A stretch of DNA of 35,131 bases from Gammaproteobacteria bacterium (GCA_963575715.1 CAUYTW010000144.1:1-35131); one strand, 5' to 3'; shown: positions 23,497 to 31,915, counted from the first letter of the stretch. Notes: generated by a model not told the origin, from the sequence alone. Translations and numbers: made by a program.

Positions 23497-24504
23497 TTAT
23501 TTCACCGTGCAGCCGTGAGGTTGTAAGTCCCAGGGTTGAATTGACGCTTGCAGGCCAAGGCGCTCGAACAAGGCGCGGTCGTGATCGGGAGCGACATTGG
23601 AAGTTGTGAGCAAGCGTTCACCGTGGAATATTGAATTAGCCCCAGCAAGAAAACTTAATGCCTGCGCCTCATCGTTCATTTGTTCACGCCCAGCGGACAA
23701 GCGCACCAAGGATGTGGGCATCATGATGCGAGTCACGGCGATGGTTCTAATTATTTCGAAGGAATCGAGAGGTGCGACCTGACTCAAGGGCGTTCCCTCC
23801 ATTCGCACCAGGAGATTAATAGGAACACTTTCTGGATGTATGGGAAGATTTGCAAGCTGTACCAGCAACGATGCCCGCTCCTCGCGGTTTTCTCCTAGTC
23901 CAATGATCCCGCCGCAGCACACACGAATTCCCTGAGCACGAATACGGGCAAGCGTATCCAGGCGATCTTGGTAGGTTCGGGTGGTGACGATCCGACCATA
24001 AAATTCTGGTGCGGTATCCAAATTGTGATTGTAATAATCAAGCCCGGCTTCCTTGAGTTGTTGCGCCTGATCAGCATCCAGCATCCCCAGAGTGACACAG
24101 GTCTCCAATCCCAATGCCTTCACTCCCTGGATCATTGCAAGCACCGGCTCAAGGTCGCGCGGTCGTGGTGAACGCCAAGCGGCCCCCATGCAGAAGCGAG
24201 TGGCGCCACTGTCACGTGCCCGACGCGCAGCCGCCAACACTTCATCAAGTGGCATCAACCGTTCACGAACAAGATTAGCATCATAATGGGCACTCTGAGC
24301 GCAATAGGCGCAGTCCTCGGGACAACCACCTTTCTTGATGTTAAGCAACATGCTTATTTGTATCAAGTTGGGGTCGTGAAAGGTGCGATGGACAGTCTGT
24401 GCGCGGTGGATCAAGTCGCAAAGAGGCAGGGCAAGCAAAATTCCGACTTCACTTCGGGTCCAGTCGTGACGGTGAGTATTCTGCGTGGTGACGTGCTCGG
24501 TCAT
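23497..24504 (-). CDS. bioB: Biotin synthase
   Basis: A 335-residue radical SAM enzyme that inserts sulfur into dethiobiotin, the last step of biotin synthesis. The cluster motif [11 protein letters not shown] (CxxxCxxC) is at about residues 61-68, and [29 protein letters not shown] and [10 protein letters not shown] are typical. I use the ATG at 24504; an upstream TTG at 24531 would add nine residues that the family lacks. It is only 23 bases after the FecR gene stop, so it is probably on the same transcript as the secretion genes, an unusual setting: other bio genes are absent here. Confidence 0.95.
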   Translation of the reverse strand: MTEHVTTQNTHRHDWTRSEVGILLALPLCDLIHRAQTVHRTFHDPNLIQISMLLNIKKGGCPEDCAYCAQSAHYDANLVRERLMPLDEVLAAARRARDSGATRFCMGAAWRSPRPRDLEPVLAMIQGVKALGLETCVTLGMLDADQAQQLKEAGLDYYNHNLDTAPEFYGRIVTTRTYQDRLDTLARIRAQGIRVCCGGIIGLGENREERASLLVQLANLPIHPESVPINLLVRMEGTPLSQVAPLDSFEIIRTIAVTRIMMPTSLVRLSAGREQMNDEAQALSFLAGANSIFHGERLLTTSNVAPDHDRALFERLGLQASIQPWDLQPHGCTVK

Positions 24505-24527
24505 GTTAAAATTTAAGATTGTGCTTT

Positions 24528-25316
24528 TCAATGTACTTCACAACTACCACCACTTACCCCACTCTTACCTGAGCCACTTGATCCATTTCCAGTATTTGTC
24601 TTACTGGTGAAAGTCGGTGGCGGAGTGAATTTTGCTCCTGGATCGGCGGGTAAAATGACTGGCTTTGAATTTTCGCTTGGGACATAGCCAAATTGTCCGG
24701 CATTAAGTTCCTGACTACCCAGGGCATTGCTCACCACCACTGTGCCCTTGCTGACATCTACATGCAATCCATCCGGTATTCCATGCCCACAAGATCCTCC
24801 TTGACAGTTATTAGCTCCAAAAATGGTACCGCGAATGCCAATGGTAGCCGAAGCAGCAGTAATTCTATATTTATCACGATTGGCACTATGCTTTCCAATG
24901 AATCCAGTGATTGCCCTCAAACCCCCTTTAAGAAGGTTAAAGAACGCATTGCTTTTTTCTGGATTTTTATCATCGTAATGAAAATTTTCAACCTTAAATT
25001 GAGTATTGGGACGCAGCGTCACTTCGCCATTATCTACAAATTTGATACGTGCATAAGTATTATCCGCAGTAATTAAAGTATCGCCCGAGTTTATTTCGGA
25101 ACGTGGGGCAAGTATCTTTTTTACTCCATTATCGGTAGTGGCGAGTAATGGACCATTGAGGTGAGTGACCGTACCTACTTCCGTTGCATGCGCTAATCCC
25201 GTAGCTCCAAAATAAAAAACAAAATACATTATGGCAATGATTTGTATCACGATTCTGATTATGGATTGATTAATGGTTACAGCGGTGATTCCATCTGCAA
25301 GAGTAAATCTTAACAT
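24528..25316 (-). CDS. Exported FecR-domain protein
   Basis: A 262-residue protein with a hydrophobic N-terminal segment ([19 protein letters not shown], residues 19-37), with ATGLAHA as a possible signal peptidase site. The FecR domain follows: [49 protein letters not shown], and [17 protein letters not shown]. This periplasmic FecR type lacks the cytoplasmic anti-sigma part and usually accompanies secretion or adhesin systems. The tail is Gly/Ser-rich with two cysteines. Its ATG overlaps the stop of the TpsB gene (TAATG), so they are tightly coupled. It could be a passenger or accessory of the TpsB channel; no classic TpsA is near. Confidence 0.82.
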   Translation of the reverse strand: MLRFTLADGITAVTINQSIIRIVIQIIAIMYFVFYFGATGLAHATEVGTVTHLNGPLLATTDNGVKKILAPRSEINSGDTLITADNTYARIKFVDNGEVTLRPNTQFKVENFHYDDKNPEKSNAFFNLLKGGLRAITGFIGKHSANRDKYRITAASATIGIRGTIFGANNCQGGSCGHGIPDGLHVDVSKGTVVVSNALGSQELNAGQFGYVPSENSKPVILPADPGAKFTPPPTFTSKTNTGNGSSGSGKSGVSGGSCEVH

Positions 25317-26911
25317 TAGAAATTTACTCCTACTTGAAAATGCAAGAAACGGTCATCCTTCTGTTGTGTTCCTCCCGATTTTAATACTTGCGCGCCATTC
25401 ATCTCCAAATTTAAGGTTTTACCTATTGTCAGGCGCAGACCAATGCCAGCACTACCAATGGATACACCTCCATTTCCCTGGCTGTACCCCCAACCATGGT
25501 CAAGAAAAACAAGCAGGCGACAATTGCTTCCCAGAATTCCCGCACAAAGCTCTGGCGTATAAGATTCCAGATTAATAAAACGTCCACGATCAGTAGCTAC
25601 ATCACGTTCTGGAAAACCACGAACTGCGTTAGATCCCGCTAGACCAATTTGCTCTCCCGGAATTAGTGCTTCATGAGTATATTGACCACTTAATATTCCT
25701 CGCAGCAGCCAATTCGACGGCAGCGTGTAATTTAGATTAGCGGTGTAACGCACTCCTGAATAATCCGCAGAAGCATCCGTCGTGGGGCGAGTAATCCGAA
25801 TGGCGGTAAGAAAATCATTGTCACCACCATGAGCGCCAGCGGGAACATTATGAAAGGCGATGATTGAGAAAGCGGCGGTGAGTGTTGGTAGAGTCCAGGT
25901 TCCTGTATAGCCAAAACTTAATGGCAGAACAGTCACAGGATGAACCACTTCAATATTTCCGGGCAATTGAATACCTTGATAGTATCGATAATCTATACCA
26001 TAACTCAGCCGGTGAAGATAATCATCCTTTCGTCCCAAGTCTTGATTATAGCGCACGCCAAAAACTGAACCGCGGCCTGTAATGGGAGAACCATTGATCG
26101 AACCAGAATCAACGTCGGAATAGCCGCCAAATAAATCAATTGAGTCTCCAAATTGATAAACGGGAATATGATAGCCAATTCCATAAATACTTACGCCAGG
26201 GCCATCAGAAGATGTTGTGTATTGAAGATTAAGAATCTGATCTAGGTTAGCGATGTTAGCGTGTTGAAAAGAAATGCCGTAATGAGCGCGACCACTTTGC
26301 GGCGTCCCAGTGTTATCCAGGCTCAAGCCAATTCGCCATGGCTTCTCATCTTGCACCTTGATCCGCGCATCTACCAAATCATCTTTTTCGGTGGCTTGCA
26401 TTTCCAGGGTAAGTTTCTTGGCAGGATTTTCATTGGCGGCACGTAAACTTGCCGAAAGGTCGTTAAGGTTAGGAGGCTCACCTTCATGTAAATTTGGAAG
26501 GCTCGCGCGCAAATTTTCAGTATTGAAATAACGATTACCCTCTATCTGAACCTCATGAATGCGTGCCTCAATTATAGCTAGACGAACCACGCCACTAGCT
26601 AATTCTTGTTCTGGTAGATAAACCTGAGTGGCAGTATAGCCTCGACTATGATAAGTAGACTCTAGGGCTTCCAGGGCATGTTGGACATCACTAAAATCAC
26701 GAGAGGATCCAGCATAGGGCGCGAGAAGTGATTCCAATTCAATGTTGGACAATAAAGAGTTGCCCTCTACTTGAAAACGAGTGATATCAAAACGCACTAC
26801 GTCGGGATTTGACTTAGCAGCTACTGATTCCACTTCTTCTTGGGCAATAGAAAGCGGTATTTCAGCACGGAAGATCAAAATAAAGAATAGAATGTATATG
26901 CAGGTTTTCAT
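25316..26911 (-). CDS. TpsB-type outer membrane transporter (ShlB/FhaC family)
   Basis: A 531-residue two-partner secretion channel. A signal peptide-like N-terminus precedes two POTRA domains (FDITRFQVEGNSLLSNIELE near 38, and IHEVQIEGNRYFNTENLRAS near 136), then a beta-barrel. The family's loop-6 motif is seen as NAVRGFPERDVATDRG near residue 439. The protein ends in Phe (FQVGVNF), the usual outer membrane signal for the BAM machinery. It translocates an exoprotein across the outer membrane. A TpsA partner would be a large haemagglutinin-like gene, but none is in the window; the coupled FecR protein is its only visible partner. Confidence 0.9.
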   Translation of the reverse strand: MKTCIYILFFILIFRAEIPLSIAQEEVESVAAKSNPDVVRFDITRFQVEGNSLLSNIELESLLAPYAGSSRDFSDVQHALEALESTYHSRGYTATQVYLPEQELASGVVRLAIIEARIHEVQIEGNRYFNTENLRASLPNLHEGEPPNLNDLSASLRAANENPAKKLTLEMQATEKDDLVDARIKVQDEKPWRIGLSLDNTGTPQSGRAHYGISFQHANIANLDQILNLQYTTSSDGPGVSIYGIGYHIPVYQFGDSIDLFGGYSDVDSGSINGSPITGRGSVFGVRYNQDLGRKDDYLHRLSYGIDYRYYQGIQLPGNIEVVHPVTVLPLSFGYTGTWTLPTLTAAFSIIAFHNVPAGAHGGDNDFLTAIRITRPTTDASADYSGVRYTANLNYTLPSNWLLRGILSGQYTHEALIPGEQIGLAGSNAVRGFPERDVATDRGRFINLESYTPELCAGILGSNCRLLVFLDHGWGYSQGNGGVSIGSAGIGLRLTIGKTLNLEMNGAQVLKSGGTQQKDDRFLHFQVGVNF

Positions 26912-27004
26912 GAATTTCCTAAAACAATCCGTTGCCGAACCTAACTAACACACTTGATGAGTAAGCAAATTAAATTATTAAACATGATATATTAAAAATT
27001 TTCA
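26912..27004. other. AT-rich promoter region of the TpsB gene
   Basis: No gene. The stretch is AT-rich and should carry the TpsB promoter on the minus strand; no clear -35/-10 pair. Confidence 0.35.
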
Positions 27005-27040
27005 TTTAAACCGACACTATCCTGCAAGTGTCGGTTTAAA
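27005..27040 (-). terminator. Strong hairpin terminator after the spy-like gene
   Basis: TTTAAACCGACACT (27005-27018) and AGTGTCGGTTTAAA (27027-27040) form a perfect 14-base-pair stem with an eight-base loop, only ten bases past the stop of the spy-like gene. On the minus strand AAATTTTTAA follows, so it works as a Rho-independent terminator. Confidence 0.8.
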
Positions 27041-27049
27041 TTTCAAAAA

Positions 27050-27598
27050 TTACTCAACCAATTCATTCTTCTTTTTGGCGCGATCCTCTTTATCCTCTAG
27101 TTGTTTACGCTGCTCCGGCGTAAGTATTTGATAAATTTTATTATGCATGGTAGTAACCATTAAAGTCATTTCCGCGATTGTACGCATATTACTTTCCACT
27201 AATTCTTTCGCTTTAGTTTCGTCATATTGATCTGAGAGAACTAAATTATGCAGCATCAAATGTCCCTTTTTAATTTCCTTACGTTTTTCGCGTAGTGCAG
27301 GTTCTTGAGAATGAACTAATTCATATATTTTGTCGTTTTGCGTTTCGGTCAATTTTATTCCACGAAGAAAAGGAGGAAATTGACCGCTAAACATACCAAT
27401 ACCACCCATGCCCATCATCGGACCCATCATTGGATTCATGCCAGGCTTACCGTGTTTCCCATTCATCATTTTGCAATGAGCCGGATCGCCATCCGGCTCC
27501 GGATCTGCGTTGGTAATTGATGGAATTCCCAAAGTAATGGTTCCTGCGATCAGTAATGGCGTAACGAAATGTTTGAAATTTTGCATAGTATTTTTCAT
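27050..27598 (-). CDS. Spy/CpxP-like periplasmic protein
   Basis: A 182-residue exported protein with a signal peptide (LLIAGTITLGIPSITNA). A Met/Gly/Pro-rich segment follows (GMNPMMGPMMGMGGIGMF, near 54-70), then a helical domain with two LTxxQ motifs: LTETQNDKIYELV near 84 and LTPEQRKQLE near 159. Spy and CpxP are envelope stress chaperones or stress sensors with these motifs. The Met-rich stretch suggests possible copper or other metal binding, which is inference. The start codon is supplied by a leader element (GGAGACACTGATG). Confidence 0.82.
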   Translation of the reverse strand: MKNTMQNFKHFVTPLLIAGTITLGIPSITNADPEPDGDPAHCKMMNGKHGKPGMNPMMGPMMGMGGIGMFSGQFPPFLRGIKLTETQNDKIYELVHSQEPALREKRKEIKKGHLMLHNLVLSDQYDETKAKELVESNMRTIAEMTLMVTTMHNKIYQILTPEQRKQLEDKEDRAKKKNELVE

Positions 27599-27721
27599 CA
27601 GTGTCTCCGAGAAACCTCACCTTTTTAGGGCGGGTAGAAAAGAAGATGGTTTTGCAACCGTTCAGTAAAAATGCCGGTCTTTTCCGGCTGTCAGTCTTTA
27701 ACGGAACTGGTGATGGAAAAC
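27596..27721 (-). promoter_or_regulatory. Hairpin leader element HL-5 (spy-like gene leader)
   Basis: Minus strand. A clear first hairpin, GCCGG/CCGGC around AAAAGA; a weaker second stem (GGTT/AACC); and an outer stem in which AUCUUC (27647-27642) can pair with GGAGAC (27608-27603) with one mismatch and one G-U. GGAGACACTGATG gives the ribosome binding site and start codon. The 5' part has the ACTGGTGATGG block seen in HL-3 and HL-6. Confidence 0.75.
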
Positions 27722-28216
27722 CTTTAACGGTTATCGCTCCCCTCGCTAATGTTGCAACGCAACTTTGCAAGTGTTTCAAATTTCATAGATAAACGTACTC
27801 ATTATGATAATTCACTGCTTCAAACTTTATATGTATTCATAATATATATGTTTAGATATATTTTAATCTATTACAAACTACTTAATCGCACCTCCTTAGC
27901 ATGAATACCAGGCTCTCTCGCACAATTCTGATGATTGACTTAAATGCGAATTCAGAGTTAAGGTTGGACCTTATATATCTTGTGGTTCTATATCAATAAA
28001 AATTATATCTATATTAGAAAAGACACTATTTCAAAGATTTTAGAAATTACGCAATTGAACTTTAATTATTTGATTTCGCTAAAAAGCCAATAAAGGTTCA
28101 TCTTTTGCTACCGATTGAAAATGTTGAACCTATTTTTTCAACTGCATAACTCCTAAGATTTAGCAAATTAAGCTCTGAATTCGCACGTAAGGTCCAATTA
28201 ATTTTAGTGAGTGAAG
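27722..28216. other. AT-rich non-coding segment with inverted 13-base ends
   Basis: No gene is seen. TGCGAATTCAGAG occurs at 27945-27957 and, inverted, at 28173-28185, bounding 241 bases of AT-rich DNA. TTGGACCTTA (27964-27973) and its reverse complement TAAGGTCCAA (28188-28197) lie nearby. At 28133-28155 a TTTTTTCAACTGCATAACTC block matches one at 11699-11722. The segment may be a relic of a small mobile element. Confidence 0.45.
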
Positions 28217-28675
28217 TCAGGCCTGTTCGTTTTTTGCGCGATGTAATGCCGCGATTAGTTCCGCTTCGCCTCTGGATAAACCAAAAGTATTTACCAGTTG
28301 TTCCACATTCGCGCCCTGGTGGGCAAGACGAATAGCTGCGCCATAAGAAGTTTCGCCAGGATCGCCGGTATGAAGCTGTTCATCTTGGCGACGGGTAATT
28401 TGGCGGAGGCGTTGTTCCATGGCTTCCAGACGACCTTCAATAGTGCGCGTGTACTTTTCCATGCGTTTTTCCAAATGTCGTTCTCGAACCTGATCGCGCT
28501 CCAACGCGTCGGCCTGGCAAGCCGAGAGTACCGCTATGTCACCTTGTAAAACCCGCAAATAGGTTTCAACTTCCCGGGAGTGGTTAATGGCACGGCGGAC
28601 AGTCAGCCACAAAAAAGCTCCCCCAGCTAGGGACAGAATGGTAACGCATAGGGTAATTAACCACAAAAGAAACAC
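28217..28675 (-). CDS. DUF2802 protein of the motCD/cheW cluster
   Basis: A 152-residue protein. One N-terminal membrane segment (LLWLITLCVTILSLAGGAFL), a coiled-coil region (about 40-95, RERHLEKRMEKYTRTIEGRL), and the C-terminal DUF2802 signature YGAAIRLAHQGANVEQLV with FGLSRGEAELIAALH. In Pseudomonas this protein is encoded just after the two cheW genes, as here. Its role is not established. The start is GTG with a weak ribosome binding site. Downstream there is an AT-rich non-coding stretch. Confidence 0.85.
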   Translation of the reverse strand: MFLLWLITLCVTILSLAGGAFLWLTVRRAINHSREVETYLRVLQGDIAVLSACQADALERDQVRERHLEKRMEKYTRTIEGRLEAMEQRLRQITRRQDEQLHTGDPGETSYGAAIRLAHQGANVEQLVNTFGLSRGEAELIAALHRAKNEQA

Positions 28676-28769
28676 GAGCTATCTTTAACGGAAGGTTGAG
28701 TTATAAAAATTAGCAAGAAGTCCCACGGTTTTAACCGTAGATGAATCGCATACAAATCATTTTTGATTT

Positions 28770-28955
28770 TCAATCATAAGCTACCGTCATGCCAGAATTT
28801 GGATGCTCTTTAAATATGCGGCTGCCTAGAGAAGTCCCAGGCGTACTATTTTGCGTGGAACGTAGTGGAGTCATCGACCCTAACCCAGGTTGCTTGATAT
28901 GACCCTTGAATCGAGTGCGTTTTTTAAGGTCGTCGTAGAGTGTTACTCTCGGCAT
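28770..28955 (-). other. Possible small reading frame linked to repeat C (61 codons)
   Basis: Begins in the tail of repeat C (MPRVTLYDDLKKRTRFKGHIKQ...) and runs to 28770. A related frame lies after repeat C copy 2 at 20953-21126. I do not recognise the protein; it is basic and polar, without a membrane segment. It could be a remnant of the gene once carried by the repeat. Confidence 0.35.
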
Positions 28956-29002
28956 TCTGATTCTCGTGGCATCATCAGGTATCCAACGAATTGATTCGTA
29001 GA
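28944..29002 (-). repeat. Dispersed repeat C, copy 3
   Basis: Minus-strand block CTACGAATCAATTCGTTGGA followed by CTGATGATGCCACGAGAATC and AGAATGCCGAGAGT, matching copies 1 and 2. It begins four bases after the cheW stop codon. Confidence 0.75.
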
Positions 29003-29006
29003 AATG

Positions 29007-29483
29007 TCAAATCCCACCGACTTCTGACCACTCATCGTCGCTTAAGAGCTTGTTTAGATCGACAAGGATCAGTAGGACATCGCCGCGACTCGATACTCCC
29101 AGAATATAACGAGAAGTCTCCTCGTTACCAACGTTGGGCGCAGTCTCAATCTCGGAAGCGCGCAGATCCACCACTTCAGCCACACTATCCACCAAGATGC
29201 CGACTACCTGCTTTTCAGCTTCGATAATAACAATGCGCGAAGCATCATCCGGTTCGCGCTGGGCTAAATTAAAGCGCCGCCGCGCGTCGATGACAGTCAC
29301 AACATTGCCCCGCAGATTAATGATACCCAAAACATAATCCGGAGAGCCGGGAACCGGAGCAATTTCGGTTACTCGCAAAACTTCCTGTACCTGCATTACA
29401 TTAATTCCATAAGCTTCGTTATCCAGACGAAAAGTAACCCAGCGTAAGATGGGATCCTTGGCAGTCTCGGTGGTGGTATTCAT
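29007..29483 (-). CDS. cheW: Chemotaxis coupling protein CheW
   Basis: A 158-residue CheW consisting of almost nothing but the domain. WVTFRLDNEAYGINVMQVQEV opens the fold (residues 15-35), VLGIINLRGNVVTVIDARRRF is the core signature (near 62), and RYILGVSSRGDVLLILVDLNKLL closes it. It couples receptors to CheA. AAGGAG lies about 10 bases before the ATG and overlaps the end of a 32-codon upstream frame. It is followed by DUF2802 and preceded by the longer CheW-like gene, the order known from Pseudomonas. Confidence 0.94.
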   Translation of the reverse strand: MNTTTETAKDPILRWVTFRLDNEAYGINVMQVQEVLRVTEIAPVPGSPDYVLGIINLRGNVVTVIDARRRFNLAQREPDDASRIVIIEAEKQVVGILVDSVAEVVDLRASEIETAPNVGNEETSRYILGVSSRGDVLLILVDLNKLLSDDEWSEVGGI

Positions 29484-29490
29484 TTGTTAT

Positions 29491-29586
29491 TTAACTCCTT
29501 GAAAAATAAACCTTTGTGGATGAATTTACAGCAAATATACTTTTACAAAAATTAGCGAGAAAACCTAATAAGCAGGGAGTTTTCAT
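29491..29586 (-). CDS. Upstream reading frame in the cheW leader (31 codons)
   Basis: Begins at the ATG of the leader element motif GGGGACAATGATG (second ATG; six bases after GGGG) and reads MKTPCLLGFLANFCKSIF..., stopping with TAA at 29493-29491. The stop overlaps the AAGGAGTTAA ribosome binding site of cheW and lies seven bases before its ATG. It is well placed for translational coupling. It may instead be what remains after the element was inserted upstream of an existing cheW. Confidence 0.35.
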   Translation of the reverse strand: MKTPCLLGFLANFCKSIFAVNSSTKVYFSRS

Positions 29587-29712
29587 CATTGTCCCCGAGA
29601 TACCTCTAGCTTTAGCCATAGAACAAGGGGGGGGACGATTTTAGTGGGAAAAACCGTCAGTCAAAAAATTGGTCTTTCCCGGCTGTCAGCCCTTATGGGC
29701 CTGGTGACGTAA
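29584..29712 (-). promoter_or_regulatory. Hairpin leader element HL-6 (cheW leader)
   Basis: Minus strand. The outer stem is GUCCCC (29636-29631) with GGGGAC (29596-29591): both arms differ from HL-1 at matching positions, a compensatory change. Inside lies the TATGGCTAAAGCTAGAG hairpin. The second hairpin pairs GACGGTTTT with AAAATCGTC. The initiation motif is followed by a short upstream frame, not by cheW itself, whose start is 101 bases further on. Confidence 0.8.
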
Positions 29713-29738
29713 GCCTTCGGGGCGAACTCCAAAAAGTG

Positions 29739-30509
29739 TCAATCCTCCAGGCGTCCTGCCTTCAATAGCCGTACCAGTGAGGGAACCTCCAAGAGCGCGC
29801 AAAGACGTTCCTTAACAGTACCCGCGAGCCAGGGTCGCCGTCCACGTTCTCCACGCCAGCGCACCTCGTCGGGCTTCAGGGAAACTACCTGATCGACACT
29901 ATCGCAAGCAAGGCCGAACCGTCCGCCACCCAGTACGACTAGATAGCGTGGATTAGAGCGACTGCGCGTTGCCTCCAGGAGGTTTTCGGGAACAAACAGT
30001 TCAATGCTGTCGATCACGATAAGGTTCGCGTCACGATGGCGGATAACCCCTAAACCCCAAGGAGGAAGACCGGGAACGGCCACAAGCCTTTCTGGGTAAC
30101 GTAAAATGCCGTTAAGTTCGACCAGGGGTACCGCGACGGTAAGACCCGCAACCTGGAATAGTAATGTTTGAAACGGCTCGGAGGGGATCGAAACAGAGGG
30201 TATTTGAACTGATGCCGGCGCTGGCGTCTGAATGGTGGTCGGTATTGGAGCAGCCGTCGATTTTGTCTTTATCTCTGGTTCGGCACGTAATTCGAGATCG
30301 CGGGAGCGGATGGGCACTGCGACTGCGCCTCCAGTGGCATCCACCGGCACTGGAATCGCAACGCGGGACAACGCATTCGTCGCGGCAGGAACGCTAAGTG
30401 CGCGGTCGGAAGCAACCTCGGCGGTTGGCGGCGTCTCCCGCAGCAAGGCATCCAGATACAGTCCTAGCGCCTGTTCGGGATTGGCAAGGTCCAGCAGTAC
30501 GGTAGCCAT
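29739..30509 (-). CDS. Long CheW-like protein with a Pro/Ala-rich N-terminus
   Basis: A 256-residue protein. Residues 1-100 are low in complexity (Ala, Pro, Thr, Val), starting MATVLLDLANPEQALGLYLDALL, a conserved-looking helix. The C-terminal 150 residues form a CheW domain: FQTLLFQVAGLTVAVPLVELNGIL, PPWGLGVIRHRDANLIVID and RYLVVLGGGRFGLACDSVDQVV. It corresponds to the first of the two cheW-type genes between parA and DUF2802 in Pseudomonas, thought to join chemoreceptor arrays with the pole-organising ParA. The ATG has AGGAG about nine bases upstream. It precedes cheW by 255 bases, filled mainly by HL-6. Confidence 0.85.
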   Translation of the reverse strand: MATVLLDLANPEQALGLYLDALLRETPPTAEVASDRALSVPAATNALSRVAIPVPVDATGGAVAVPIRSRDLELRAEPEIKTKSTAAPIPTTIQTPAPASVQIPSVSIPSEPFQTLLFQVAGLTVAVPLVELNGILRYPERLVAVPGLPPWGLGVIRHRDANLIVIDSIELFVPENLLEATRSRSNPRYLVVLGGGRFGLACDSVDQVVSLKPDEVRWRGERGRRPWLAGTVKERLCALLEVPSLVRLLKAGRLED

Positions 30510-30552
30510 TATCCCACTCCTAAATCTTTCCGACTTTGTACTCTAAATGATA

Positions 30553-30702
30553 ATTGAATGGGTGTCCGATTTTTAATGCGATAAGCCGAGAACCGGACAA
30601 ACTCGTAGATCCTCTTCGCCAATGTTGGAAAGGCTTTTTACACTGAACGCACCGACCGTTTCCGGTCTTTTAACGCACAGCGACAGAGCAGGGGACTTGA
30701 GG
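30553..30702 (+). repeat. Dispersed repeat A, copy 2
   Basis: Matches 1933-2127 in blocks: GTGTCC, AGCCGAGAACCGGACAAACT, CGCCAATGTTGGAAAGGC, CCGTTTCCGGTCTT and GACTTGAGG. It lacks the nested hairpins of copy 1, so it is closer to the original unit. Confidence 0.7.
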
Positions 30703-30787
30703 AGCATCCCAGGGTGTCATGACCCAACCAACGTAGTGGAGTAACATTCCACTGAGGCTAATCAACCAGTTACCCTTGCAAGTCACC

Positions 30788-30832
30788 CCACAAGCCCCTC
30801 GATCCCGAAGGGTCGAGGGGGTGATTGACTTT
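30788..30832 (+). repeat. Hairpin with TGATTGAC tail
   Basis: CCCCTCG and CGAGGGG pair around ATCCCGAAGGGT, itself a short inner stem (CCC/GGG), followed by GGTGATTGAC. Similar hairpin-plus-tail units are found in repeat A copy 1 (2014-2043) and near 49-97. Confidence 0.6.
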
Positions 30833-30842
30833 TCAATACCCG

Positions 30843-30898
30843 AAAGGTTTTATTCCGCAAAGAATTGCTTACGGAAACCGCATACTTTATCCAATAAC
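30843..30898 (+). repeat. Dispersed repeat D, copy 2
   Basis: AAGGTTTTATTCCGCAAAGA then CTTACGGAAACCGCATACTT. See copy 1 at 21127-21180: the outside sequence is shared, and the stem arms change together. Confidence 0.55.
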
Positions 30899-31014
30899 AA
30901 CAAATTAATTATATCTGCAAAATTTCAGTAATGTCAAACTGTTGGCTATTTTTGAACTACTACATTAATGTAGAATTTATTACTAACTGTAAGTAATGAT
31001 TAACAAATCAGATA

Positions 31015-31872
31015 CTATACGTGAGCCCTCTTTGTCGAGGGAGAAAAATTTTCGGTTCGTGGCCGCGCTGTGCCATGAATTGTTTCAAGGACATTAAAAA
31101 GTTCCCGATACGCGGCTGCCCCAGGACTGGGCCGTGTCATATGGCTTAACACCCCGCCTGCCGGACCCATTTCTCGCAGCTGGGTATCCACCGGAATCAC
31201 GCCTTCCCATACCCGTCCGGGAATTTCACCAAGCGGTACGGACGGACCGAGTGGATTCGAAGATCGCAAAGTTTCAAGGGTGTCTCGAGAAATACGGGTC
31301 CGTCGGTCATAAAAGGTCGGGACCACAAGGCATGGTAATGGCGGACGTCGAGTGCGATTAAGCATTGACAGGGTACGTGTCATTCGTTCTAGGCCGTGCA
31401 GTGCTAGGGGTTCGGTTTGAACCGGCACAATTAAATAGTCAGCCGCCGCCAGTGCATTAATCATCAACACTCCAAGCATTGGCGGACAATCCACTAAAAC
31501 TCGATCATAACGCCCCAGGCTACTTGCCAAGGCTCGGGCCAGAACCAGGCCCATTCCTTCACGGACACTGAGCTGGCGGTCCAGGGTTGCCAGGGCGGTG
31601 GTGGCCGGCAGCAAGGACAATCCGGTTGTGCCCGTCGGACGAGCCAAGTTAGCTGGTAATACGTTTCCATTGGCGGCGGCTTGAAACAGTGTATAGGAAC
31701 TCGGATGCAGATTTTCTGTCTCAAGCCCAAAATAAGCACTGAGTGATCCATGGGGGTCAAAATCTACAAGAAGGACAGCCTCGCCACGATCCACCGCCCA
31801 AGCGGCGAGCATAACCGCCGTTGTCGTCTTTCCCACTCCACCCTTTTGATTGGCTACGGTCCAAACGATCAT
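31015..31872 (-). CDS. ParA/Soj-family ATPase of the motility cluster
   Basis: A 285-residue ParA-type ATPase. The deviant Walker A is at the very N-terminus (VANQKGGVGKTTTAVMLAAWA), followed by VLLVDFDPHGSLSAYFG, VLVDCPPMLGVLMINAL and VPVQTEPLALHGLERM. I chose the ATG at 31872 because GAGG lies a few bases upstream and the family begins right before the Walker A; a longer frame up to 32025 overlaps motB. In this cluster ParA proteins position chemoreceptor arrays or flagella at the pole (as ParC in Vibrio). It follows motB by 43 bases. Confidence 0.9.
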   Translation of the reverse strand: MIVWTVANQKGGVGKTTTAVMLAAWAVDRGEAVLLVDFDPHGSLSAYFGLETENLHPSSYTLFQAAANGNVLPANLARPTGTTGLSLLPATTALATLDRQLSVREGMGLVLARALASSLGRYDRVLVDCPPMLGVLMINALAAADYLIVPVQTEPLALHGLERMTRTLSMLNRTRRPPLPCLVVPTFYDRRTRISRDTLETLRSSNPLGPSVPLGEIPGRVWEGVIPVDTQLREMGPAGGVLSHMTRPSPGAAAYRELFNVLETIHGTARPRTENFSPSTKRAHV

Positions 31873-31915
31873 CAATTCCTCGACTCGGTTAATTCGTTTT
31901 TCCGCCTGACGTGAT

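Larger units (their letters stand above)
28676..29006. other. Intergenic region with repeat C copy 3 and hairpins
   Basis: Between cheW and the DUF2802 gene. It holds a CCCACGGTTTTAACCGTAG hairpin (about 28722-28740, an IS200/IS605-like palindrome), the small frame at 28770-28955 and repeat C copy 3. These have split what is a tight gene pair in related organisms. Confidence 0.5.
30510..31014. other. Repeat-filled intergenic region between parA and the long CheW-like gene
   Basis: About 500 bases without a gene. It contains repeat A copy 2 (30553-30702), a hairpin element CCCCTCG/CGAGGGG followed by TGATTGAC (30788-30832), repeat D copy 2 (30843-30898) and an AT-rich end. In related organisms these genes lie close together, so the repeats have probably widened the gap. 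Confidence 0.6.
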
